A DNA stretch of 64,000 nt from Bog-473 sp963711065 (GTDB lineage Bacteria; Actinomycetota; Acidimicrobiia; Acidimicrobiales; RAAP-2): the NCBI GenBank assembly GCA_963711065.1, contig CAVQCO010000001.1, positions 62,001 through 126,000 of the forward strand, written 5' to 3'. Shown one piece after another: positions 57,663 to 64,000 of the stretch. A program made the position numbers and the translations under genes. The number at the start of each line of letters is the position of its first letter. The first letter of the stretch is position 1. The notes beneath the pieces were generated by a model. It was not told the DNA's origin and searched no databases. It saw only the letters and a list, made by a program, of their open reading frames with translations.

Positions 57663-58067
57663 GTGCTGGCACCGGCACTGGACACGGTCCGGCTGACCCT
57701 CCACGTCCTGGCGGCGACGGTCTGGGTGGGCGGACAGATCGTGATGACCGGCCTCGTCGGCCCGGCCCGGGCGCTGGGTGGCGACGCCGCCAAGACCCTG
57801 GCCCGGGCGTTCGCCCGCATGGCATGGCCCGCCTTCGCGCTCCTGGTGGTCACCGGCATCTGGAACATCACGGCCGTGCACTACTCCTCCCAGGACTCCG
57901 CCTGGAAGGCGGTGCTGATGGCCAAGGTCCTGGTCGTGATCGTGGCCGGCGTGGCCGTCGGCCTGCACCAGCGGGCCACCACCAAGGGGCAATTGGCGCT
58001 GTGGGGGTCGTTGGGAGGCGTCGCCAGCGTCACCGCGCTGGTCATGGGCATCCTCTTGGCGGGGTGA
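57663..58067 (+). CDS. CopD-like four-helix membrane protein
   Basis: A 134-aa protein starting with GTG three bases after the crotonase stop. The four helices begin with LHVLAATVWVGGQIV, and conserved histidines lie in LHVLAA, VHYSS and GLHQRATT. It resembles the CopD domain of copper-resistance membrane proteins. Whether it binds copper or haem is not known. Very close spacing implies co-transcription with the crotonase. Confidence 0.7.
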   Translation: MLAPALDTVRLTLHVLAATVWVGGQIVMTGLVGPARALGGDAAKTLARAFARMAWPAFALLVVTGIWNITAVHYSSQDSAWKAVLMAKVLVVIVAGVAVGLHQRATTKGQLALWGSLGGVASVTALVMGILLAG

Positions 58068-58177
58068 CGCCGAATACTCCGGGCGGCCGCCCCGGCCGTG
58101 CGGGTAACGCGGGGCGGGATTGGGTCTAACCTGGGGCCCAGTTCACCGCCACGTGGACCCGGGTGAAGGAGAACCTC

Positions 58178-58414
58178 ATGCTCGCTGACATTTTCGGTCC
58201 CGACCTCCTCATCGTGGCCATCGTTCTCGTCGTCCTCCTGTTCGGGGGCGCGGCCATCCCCAAGCTGGCCCGCAATCTCGGCTCTGCGAAGAACCAGTTC
58301 GAGAAGGGCATGGCCGACGGCAAGGCGGAGGGGGCCAACGGGACCTCGGCCGCAGCCGACACGCCCGCACCGACGCCCGCACCCTCGGCGGAGGAGAAGT
58401 CCCAGGGCGGCTGA
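58178..58414 (+). CDS. tatA: TatA/TatE-type twin-arginine translocase subunit
   Basis: A 78-aa protein with one N-terminal membrane helix (LLIVAIVLVVLLFGGAAIP), the FG hinge, an amphipathic helix with LARNLGSAKNQFEKG, and a hydrophilic Ala/Pro/Thr-rich tail. This is the TatA layout. ATG 58178 is preferred over GTG 58163 because AAGGAG is correctly spaced before it. A possible -10 (TAACCT) lies near 58125. TatA oligomers form the pore for folded proteins. No tatC is nearby. Confidence 0.85.
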   Translation: MLADIFGPDLLIVAIVLVVLLFGGAAIPKLARNLGSAKNQFEKGMADGKAEGANGTSAAADTPAPTPAPSAEEKSQGG

Positions 58415-58510
58415 CCCGACCGGGCGCCGCCGCCCGGTCCCGACGTCTCTTCTGGCGCGCGGCCCGCTTGAGCGCGCCACCGAGGTGTTCCGGACCATCA
58501 TGGGGGGACC

Positions 58511-59818
58511 ATGCCGCCATCTGACGTCCTGTCCGTCGCCGAGCGCCTGTGGAACGGCGAGATCTCCACATCGACGTTCCATCCGGTCGACCACATGGGC
58601 GGCTTCGTCGAGATCACCGACGGGGTGGGCTTCTGCCCCTCGTTCGCCAATGTCTCCGCCTTCGCAACGGACGACGGCCTACTCCTCGTCGACACGGGGA
58701 GCGCGCCGCTGGCACGGGTCGTCCACGACGACATCCGCACGTGGAGCCCGGCGCGCCTCGACACGGCGGTCTACTCGCACGGGCACATCGACCACGTCTT
58801 CGGCGTGCCCGTGTGGGAGGAGGAGGCGGCGTCCCGGGGCTGGGCCGCCCCGGAGGTCGTCGCGCACCATGCCCTGCCCGCCCGTTTCGACCGCTACATC
58901 TTCACGGCCGGCTACAACACCGTCATCAACCGGCGTCAATTCGGCTTCACGGACCTGAACTGGCCGACCGAGTACCGCTACCCGGACCGCACGTATCACG
59001 ACACGCTCGAGCTGTCGGTCGGCGGCGTCGGCTTCTCGCTCCGCCACGAGAAGGGTGAGACCGACGACCACACCATCACCTGGCAGGCGGACTCGCGCGT
59101 GCTCTGCTGCGGCGACCTCTTCATCTGGGCCTCGCCCAACGCCGGGAACCCCCAGAAGGTGCAGCGCTACCCGAGGGAGTGGGCCGCCGCACTCCGCCGG
59201 ATGCTGCTGCTGGAGGCCGAGTTCCTCCTGCCGGGCCACGGCTTCCCCGTGATCGGTGCCGACCGGGTCCGTCAGGCCCTCACGGACACGGCGGACCTGC
59301 TCGACTCCGTGGTCGACCAGACGCTCGCGGTGATGAACGCAGGCGGGCGGCTCGATGACGCCATCCACACCGTCCGGGCGCCTGCCGAGCTCGAGGCCCG
59401 CCCCTACCTGCGGCCGGTCTACGACGAGCCCGAGTTCATCGTCCACACGGTGTGGCGGCAGTACGGCGGCTGGTGGGACGGCAACCCGGCTTCGCTGAAG
59501 CCGGCCGCCGAGCGCGCCCTGGCGGCCGAGCTGGCCGCGCTCGCGGGCGGCCCCGGGGCACTGGCCACCCGCGCGCTCGAGCTCCTGGCTGCCGCCCAGG
59601 AGCTGCCCGACCCGGGAGAGGCCGAGGGTGCGCTGCGCGTCGCCGGCCACCTGGCGGAGCACGCGTGGCTGGCCGACCCGGGTGACGAGGGGGTGCAGCG
59701 GGCGCGCCACGAAGTGTTCGCGGCGAGGGCGGCCCGCGCCACCTCGACCATGGCGCGCGGCGTCTTCACCTGGGCCGCCAACGAGTCGGCGGCGGCCCCG
59801 CACACGCACGGGCACTGA
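58511..59818 (+). CDS. Alkylsulfatase-like metallo-beta-lactamase-fold hydrolase
   Basis: A 435-aa MBL-fold protein with an extra C-terminal domain. The zinc motif is HGHIDH (His90, His92, Asp94, His95). Downstream are HEKGETDDHTITW, CCGDLFIWASPNAGNPQK and LLPGHGFPVIG, then WWDGNPASLKP, a segment found in alkylsulfatase-type MBL proteins at the start of the dimerisation domain. This suggests a group III sulfatase or related hydrolase of alkyl sulfates or similar esters. A GGGGGG stretch precedes the ATG. Substrate inference is only moderate. Confidence 0.85.
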   Translation: MPPSDVLSVAERLWNGEISTSTFHPVDHMGGFVEITDGVGFCPSFANVSAFATDDGLLLVDTGSAPLARVVHDDIRTWSPARLDTAVYSHGHIDHVFGVPVWEEEAASRGWAAPEVVAHHALPARFDRYIFTAGYNTVINRRQFGFTDLNWPTEYRYPDRTYHDTLELSVGGVGFSLRHEKGETDDHTITWQADSRVLCCGDLFIWASPNAGNPQKVQRYPREWAAALRRMLLLEAEFLLPGHGFPVIGADRVRQALTDTADLLDSVVDQTLAVMNAGGRLDDAIHTVRAPAELEARPYLRPVYDEPEFIVHTVWRQYGGWWDGNPASLKPAAERALAAELAALAGGPGALATRALELLAAAQELPDPGEAEGALRVAGHLAEHAWLADPGDEGVQRARHEVFAARAARATSTMARGVFTWAANESAAAPHTHGH

Positions 59819-59873
59819 GGCCCTGAGGCGTACGCCGCTGGGCTGCCAATTCCAGTTTTTTTGCGGGGTTCGA

Positions 59874-59879
59874 TAGTGT
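59874..59879 (+). promoter_or_regulatory. -10 box (TAGTGT) of the leaderless ctaC operon
   Basis: TAGTGT is seven bases before the GTG at 59887. A run of seven T lies at 59856-59862, which is striking in this G+C-rich region and may improve promoter activity. Confidence 0.4.
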
Positions 59880-59886
59880 CAGCGCC

Positions 59887-60831
59887 GTGGACTCGTCGTT
59901 GACCGGCCCTCCCCCTGACACACCAGAAAGCCCAGCTCCCGGCCCTAAGCGTCCACGCCGGCTGGCCGCCGTGGCGGTGGCGCTGGGCGCCCTCTTCCTC
60001 ACCGGCTGCCAGCTGCCGACCTTCGGCGCCTACAAGGGCGCCACGACGCAGGCCCGCTCGACCTTCCACCTCTGGCAGGGCTTCTTCATCGCCGGAATCC
60101 TCGTGGGCGGGTTCACCCTGTTGCTCATCACATGGGCCATCTTCCGCTACCGCCGCCGCAAGAACAGCCCCGACGAGCTACCGGTGCAGACCCAGTACCA
60201 CACGCTGACCGAAGTCATCTACACCGTGGTGCCGATCGTGATCGTGCTCGGGCTCTTCGTGGCGACCGTCCTGGTCGAGAACAAGGTCACCGCGGTGGAG
60301 CCGCATCCCTACGCCAAGATCCACGTCATCGCGTTCCAGTGGGGCTGGGAGTTCGAGTACCCCAACGGGGTCAAGATCATCGGCCAGACCACCGACGCGC
60401 CCACCATGGTCGTCCCCACCGGAAAGACCGTGCAGATCCGCCTCGACTCCTACGACGTGCTCCACGGCTTCTACGTCCCAGAGTTCAACTTCAGCCGCTA
60501 CGCCAGCCCGGGCTACTCCACCTGGTTCGATTTCAACGTCCTGCACGACGGCGTCTACCGGGGCCAATGCACCCAGCTCTGTGGCCTCTACCACTCCCTG
60601 ATGTTCTTCAACGTGCGGTCGGTGTCCCCGTCGGCCTACCAGACCTGGCTGCGGGTGACGGGCGCCTTCCAGCGGGCCCACCCGAACTCCATCGGCCAGC
60701 TCCCGGCCGGCGTGCGCTCCAGCGTCAACGGAACCCCTCCCAGCTACTCTGGGAGCTCGAGCAGCGGCAACAGCGGCAACTCGGGCAGCGGCAACACCGG
60801 GAACTCAGGAGGTGCGCTCTACGGTGACTGA
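59887..60831 (+). CDS. ctaC: Cytochrome c oxidase subunit II
   Basis: A 314-aa lipoprotein-type subunit II. The signal region ends in a lipobox FLTGC (Cys39). Two membrane helices follow (about 60-80 and 108-128). The CuA centre has His193 (VLHGFYVPEF), Cys228, Cys232, His236 and Met239 in CTQLCGLYHSLM. The tryptophan-rich FQWGWEFEYPNG is the electron entry patch. The C-terminus carries an unusual Ser/Gly/Asn-rich tail of about 25 residues. It transfers electrons from cytochrome c (the bcc complex in actinobacteria) to subunit I. The ctaD gene overlaps its end. Confidence 0.95.
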   Translation: MDSSLTGPPPDTPESPAPGPKRPRRLAAVAVALGALFLTGCQLPTFGAYKGATTQARSTFHLWQGFFIAGILVGGFTLLLITWAIFRYRRRKNSPDELPVQTQYHTLTEVIYTVVPIVIVLGLFVATVLVENKVTAVEPHPYAKIHVIAFQWGWEFEYPNGVKIIGQTTDAPTMVVPTGKTVQIRLDSYDVLHGFYVPEFNFSRYASPGYSTWFDFNVLHDGVYRGQCTQLCGLYHSLMFFNVRSVSPSAYQTWLRVTGAFQRAHPNSIGQLPAGVRSSVNGTPPSYSGSSSSGNSGNSGSGNTGNSGGALYGD

Positions 60832-62620
60832 CGTCATCGCCCCACCCGACACACACGAGCCGACCGAGCTGCACCTGCCGCCCCAGGTGCCGGGTGACGG
60901 GCACGGGCCCCACGACGGGGGCCACGAGGACCACGGCCCCACCGGCATCCTCAAATGGCTGACCTCGACCGACCACAAGGTCATCGGGCTCAGCTACATG
61001 ATCACGGCGGTCGTCATCTTCTACCTCTCGGGGATCATGGCGCTGTTCATGCGGCTGCAGCTGGCCTCGCCGCACTCGTCGCTGCTCACCTTCTCGCAGT
61101 ACAACGCGCTGTTCACCATGCACGGCGCCCTGATGCTGTACCTCTTCGCGGGCCCCTTCGCCTTCGGCGGCCTGGCCAACTTCATCGTGCCGCTGCAGGT
61201 CGGCGCGCCGGACATGGCCTACCCGCGCCTGAACGCCCTGAGCTACTGGCTCTACCTCAGCGGGTCCATCACCATGCTGATGGGGTTCTTCGTGGCCGGT
61301 GGCGCCGCCCAGTTCGGCTGGGTGGCCTACGCGCCGCTCTCGAGCGCCACAAGCTCGCCCGGCGCCGGGCCGGACCTGTTCTTGATGGGGATCGCCCTCA
61401 CCGGGTTCTCGGCCATCTTCACCGCCGTCAACCTGTGCGGGACCATCTTCTACCTGCGCGCGCCCGGCATGACCATGTTCCGCATGCCGATCTTCACCTG
61501 GAACATGCTCGTGACCGGGATCCTCATCCTGATCGCCTTCCCGGTGCTCACGGCGGCGGTGGTGATGTTGTTCTGCGACCGCCACTTCGGCACCCACATC
61601 TACACGGCGACCGGCTGCCACCTGGTCAACGGCCACGTCATGGTCTCGTGCGGTTCACCCCTGCTGTGGCAGAACCTCTTCTGGTTCTTCGGCCATCCCG
61701 AGGTCTACATCCTCGCCCTGCCCTTCTTCGGCATCGTCACGGAGATCCTCCCGGTGTTCTCGAAGAAACCGGTCTTCGGGTACAAGGGGATGGTCTTCGC
61801 CACCATGGCCATCGCCGCCCTCTCCACCGGCGTGTGGGCCCATCACATGTTCACCACCGGGGCCGTGCTGCTGCCCTTCTTCTCCATCCTGAGCCTGCTC
61901 ATCGCCGTGCCCACCGGCATCAAGTTCTTCAACTGGATCGGCACCATGTGGCACGGCCAGCTCACGTTCACCACACCGATGCTGTTCAGCGTCGGGTTCC
62001 TCTTCGCCTTCCTCATGGGCGGCGTGACCGGCATCATGCTGGCGTCGCCCCCGATCGACTTCGCCACCCACGACACCTACTTCGTCGTGGCGCACTTCCA
62101 CCAGGTGCTCTTCGGAACCGCCGTGTTCGCCGGCTTCGCCGGCCTCTACTACTGGTACCCCAAGATGTTCGGGCGCATGCTCCGCGAGAACCTGGGTAAG
62201 TGGCACTTCTGGCTGATGTTCATCGGCTTCTGGGTCACCTTCATGCCCCAGTACGTGGTCGGCCTCCTGGGGATGCCGCGCCGGGTGGCCAGTTACCCGT
62301 CCAACCTCGGCTGGCAGAGCTACAACATCGTCTCGACGGTGGGCGCGTTCGTCATCGGCATCTCGTTCGCCTTCCTGCTGGTCAACTTCGTGGTGTCGTG
62401 GCGCAAGCCCATCCCGGCCGGGGACAACCCCTGGGACGCCCACACGCTGGAGTGGTTCACCACCTCGCCGCCCCCGCACCACAACTACACCCACCTGCCG
62501 CCCATCCGCTCGGAACGCCCCACGTGGGACTACAACCACCCCGACGCGCTCACGGTGCCCCATGGCAAGGCGGCGCATAGCAACGGCAAGACGAACGGGA
62601 AGGTGACGGCGTCGGTATGA
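60824..62620 (+). CDS. ctaD: Cytochrome c oxidase subunit I
   Basis: A 598-aa haem-copper oxidase core, type A1. Haem a ligands are His100 (FTMHGALML) and His426, haem a3 His424 (VAHFHQ), and CuB His291, His340 and His341. The crosslinked Tyr295 is in GHPEVYILALP. I chose GTG 60824 because AGGAGG lies about 11 bases upstream; GTG 60812 would add four residues. The gene overlaps ctaC by eight bases and ctaF by four. It reduces O2 to water and pumps protons at the membrane. Confidence 0.96.
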   Translation: MTDVIAPPDTHEPTELHLPPQVPGDGHGPHDGGHEDHGPTGILKWLTSTDHKVIGLSYMITAVVIFYLSGIMALFMRLQLASPHSSLLTFSQYNALFTMHGALMLYLFAGPFAFGGLANFIVPLQVGAPDMAYPRLNALSYWLYLSGSITMLMGFFVAGGAAQFGWVAYAPLSSATSSPGAGPDLFLMGIALTGFSAIFTAVNLCGTIFYLRAPGMTMFRMPIFTWNMLVTGILILIAFPVLTAAVVMLFCDRHFGTHIYTATGCHLVNGHVMVSCGSPLLWQNLFWFFGHPEVYILALPFFGIVTEILPVFSKKPVFGYKGMVFATMAIAALSTGVWAHHMFTTGAVLLPFFSILSLLIAVPTGIKFFNWIGTMWHGQLTFTTPMLFSVGFLFAFLMGGVTGIMLASPPIDFATHDTYFVVAHFHQVLFGTAVFAGFAGLYYWYPKMFGRMLRENLGKWHFWLMFIGFWVTFMPQYVVGLLGMPRRVASYPSNLGWQSYNIVSTVGAFVIGISFAFLLVNFVVSWRKPIPAGDNPWDAHTLEWFTTSPPPHHNYTHLPPIRSERPTWDYNHPDALTVPHGKAAHSNGKTNGKVTASV

Positions 62621-63051
62621 AGGTCGAGTCGCTCTTCCTGCTCTTCCTCGGGGCGTTCTTCGGGATCGTCGGGCTCGTCTACTGGTTCTGGAGCTACGAG
62701 GACGGCGGCGGGGTGATGCTTCTCGGCGTCACGCTGCTCGGCTTCCTGCCCGGCCTCTACTACTTCTTCTGGCACCAGCGCTTCCACGGCCGCAAGTACT
62801 TCTTCTGGGGCGAGATCCCCGCGGTGGGTGACCGCCCGTCTGACCGCGAGGACGCCGAGATGGCCGAGGGGGCGGGCAACGTGGACTCGTTCCCCAGCTC
62901 CTCCATCTGGCCCTTCGTCATGGGCATGGGCGCCTTCTTGACGGTGCTAGCCCTGATCTTCGGCGTCTGGCTCATCTTCCTCGGCGTGCCGCTGATCCTC
63001 ACCGCGCTGACGGGCGTCACCGCCGAGAGCCGGCGCGGGGGCAACGTCTGA
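62617..63051 (+). CDS. ctaF: Actinobacterial cytochrome c oxidase subunit IV
   Basis: A 144-aa membrane protein with four helices in two pairs, separated by a hydrophilic loop with GDRPSDREDAEMAEG. The first half has FGIVGLVYWFWSYEDGG and the second has FPSSSIWPFVMGMGA, the signature of CtaF. It is an accessory subunit of the actinobacterial bcc-aa3 supercomplex. The ATG overlaps the ctaD stop by four bases, so the three genes form one operon. Confidence 0.93.
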   Translation: MKVESLFLLFLGAFFGIVGLVYWFWSYEDGGGVMLLGVTLLGFLPGLYYFFWHQRFHGRKYFFWGEIPAVGDRPSDREDAEMAEGAGNVDSFPSSSIWPFVMGMGAFLTVLALIFGVWLIFLGVPLILTALTGVTAESRRGGNV

Positions 63052-63114
63052 GCCGAGCCCGCCGCAGAGGCCGGATCAGGACTCCAGGCGTTCCTGTTCG
63101 TCGGGCGGATGCGC

Positions 63115-63876
63115 TCAGGCGTACATGACCGATCCCGGCGTGGTGAGCAGCTCGCCGGTCTCGAGCCAGGTCTTGAGGCCCGAGAGGATCATGGGCCAGC
63201 CGCCGAAGAGCTGGGCGTTGGCGCCGTCGCGCAGCTGGTCGTGCGTGAGGGTGACGTGGACCGAGTCGCCAACCGGCTCCATCTCCCAGGTGACCCGGGA
63301 GAAGCCTTCCGCCCGCACCTCGTCGTCCCACAGCGCGGCCATCGTGTGGACGAGCCGCCGCGGCGGGTCGATCTCGAGCACCTCGCCCTCGCCGAGGTGG
63401 ACGCCGTGCTTGGCGACGTCCACGCTGATCGGAGAACCGACCTTCCACTCGGAGTTCACTGCGGCCCCGAAGTTGTACTTGGCCCGGATCTCCGGGTCGA
63501 CGATGGCCGCCCAGACCTGTTCTGGCGTTGCCTTGATGAAGATCTCGTAGACCTTTTCCATCTGCCTCTCCAATCTCTCCTTGATCTCGCTCAGCCCTGC
63601 CACCCAGGGCTCGGAGTACTTGCTCACCCAGCGGTCATGGATCAGCCGGATCGGCACCGGGTTGAGGAAATGGAGCTTTTGGCGGCCGCGCCGCCGAGTC
63701 ACCACCAGCCCCGCCTCTTCCAGTTGCTTGAGATGCTTCATGACCCCGAAGCGCGTCATCTCGAAGCGCTCCTCGAGCATGCTCAGGGTCTGTCCGTCCT
63801 CCCGGAACAGCTCGTCCAGCAAGCTCCTCCTGGTGGGATCGGACAGGGCCTTGAACACCTCGTCCAGCTCATCCAC
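63115..63876 (-). CDS. ArsR-family regulator fused to an SRPBCC (AHSA1-like) domain
   Basis: A 253-aa two-domain protein. Residues 1-85 form an ArsR winged helix (ALSDPTRRSLLDELF, then FEMTRFGVMKHLKQLEEAG). Residues about 105-253 form an AHSA1/SRPBCC ligand-binding barrel (EIFIKATPEQVWAAIVDPE, LEIDPPRRLVHTM, GWPMILSGLKTWLETGE). No ArsR-type cysteine cluster is seen, so the inducer is probably an organic ligand bound by the barrel. A GTG start directly follows a strong promoter with an operator in its spacer, which suggests autoregulation. Confidence 0.9.
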   Translation of the reverse strand: MDELDEVFKALSDPTRRSLLDELFREDGQTLSMLEERFEMTRFGVMKHLKQLEEAGLVVTRRRGRQKLHFLNPVPIRLIHDRWVSKYSEPWVAGLSEIKERLERQMEKVYEIFIKATPEQVWAAIVDPEIRAKYNFGAAVNSEWKVGSPISVDVAKHGVHLGEGEVLEIDPPRRLVHTMAALWDDEVRAEGFSRVTWEMEPVGDSVHVTLTHDQLRDGANAQLFGGWPMILSGLKTWLETGELLTTPGSVMYA

Positions 63877-63882
63877 CCCGAC

Positions 63883-63912
63883 ACTATACGTGACCTTTTA
63901 GTCACATGTCAA
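63883..63912 (-). promoter_or_regulatory. Leaderless promoter of the ArsR-SRPBCC gene
   Basis: On the minus strand TTGACA (63907-63912) and TATAGT (63883-63888) are separated by 18 bases, a near-consensus promoter. Six bases (GTCGGG) separate the -10 from the GTG at 63876, so initiation should occur at the start codon. Confidence 0.75.
63890..63905. promoter_or_regulatory. Operator candidate inside the promoter spacer
   Basis: The inverted repeat GTGACCTTTTAGTCAC has 5-base arms and a 6-base A+T-rich centre and lies entirely between the -35 and -10. Binding there would block RNA polymerase, typical of autorepression by an ArsR protein. Confidence 0.55.
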
Positions 63913-63933
63913 CACCGCCCGGACGCACCGGCG

Positions 63934-64000
63934 CTAGAGGCGGGCCTCGTAGACCTCCCACTCCCCCGGGATGCCCTTGAGCTGCGCCGTGCCGCGGTCC
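63934..64000 (-). CDS. C-terminal end of a class III cyclase-type protein (cut by window edge)
   Basis: The last 21 codons before a stop at 63934-63936 read DRGTAQLKGIPGEWEVYEARL in the same sense. The LKGIPGEWxVY pattern is the usual final strand of class III adenylate/guanylate cyclase proteins and of hydrolase-cyclase fusions. The rest is outside the window, so the identity is tentative. Confidence 0.5.
   Translation of the reverse strand, partial: DRGTAQLKGIPGEWEVYEARL

Overview
The window is a high-G+C actinobacterial chromosome segment, most likely from an uncultured Acidimicrobiia-like lineage. The grounds are the mycofactocin genes, the actinobacterial ctaC-ctaD-ctaF oxidase operon, the KstR-like TetR regulator, many genes starting directly downstream of a TANNNT -10 box (leaderless mRNAs), and small proteins I associate with that group. 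The lineage is inferred from content only; no rRNA or tRNA gene was found.

Layout. 0-12.3 kb: ordinary metabolic and housekeeping genes (FtsH-like AAA+ fragment, aldehyde dehydrogenase, amidohydrolase, histidine phosphatase, M48 peptidase, Gfo/Idh oxidoreductase, aminoglycoside-phosphotransferase-like kinase). 12.4-14.5 kb: a frame-broken PLP decarboxylase followed by an ISL3 transposase remnant. 14.5-23.5 kb: a cyclic-nucleotide cluster made of an MFS transporter-cNMP-binding-patatin fusion, converging on an operon of a tandem class III cyclase-AAA-TPR protein and a second cNMP-binding-patatin esterase. 24.0-35.0 kb: one giant secreted protein on the minus strand with 18 units of about 139 aa and 7 Ig-like units of about 119 aa. 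35.5 kb: three iterons carrying the palindrome GGTGTTAACACC. 35.8-45.8 kb: a mycofactocin locus (mftA, B, C, E, an SDR and a UBP zinc finger on the minus strand; mftF divergent; a GNAT and a membrane GGDEF-EAL protein; then mftD and an NDMA-type alcohol dehydrogenase). 45.9-58.4 kb: a cyclase-family hydrolase, two divergent TetR regulators, an ABC exporter, amidohydrolase, alpha/beta hydrolase, DedA, GH1, enoyl-CoA hydratase and TatA. 58.5-63.1 kb: an alkylsulfatase-like MBL protein and the cytochrome c oxidase operon. 63.1-64.0 kb: an ArsR-SRPBCC fusion with a clear leaderless promoter and operator, and the tail of another cyclase-type protein.

How the genes fit together: the mycofactocin genes make a peptide-derived redox cofactor, and the linked SDR and alcohol dehydrogenase are plausible users of it. 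The 14.5-23.5 kb block joins a predicted cyclic-nucleotide producer to two predicted cyclic-nucleotide-responsive lipid hydrolases.

Caution: between about 12.4 and 40.6 kb nearly every long gene is interrupted by single-base frame changes while coding signal continues in the next frame. Large genes on both sides are mostly intact, with single breaks at about 45.67 and 47.34 kb. This looks more like uncorrected consensus indels, worst in repetitive and very G+C-rich stretches, than genuine decay. Boundaries of broken genes are given as the span of the conserved coding signal.
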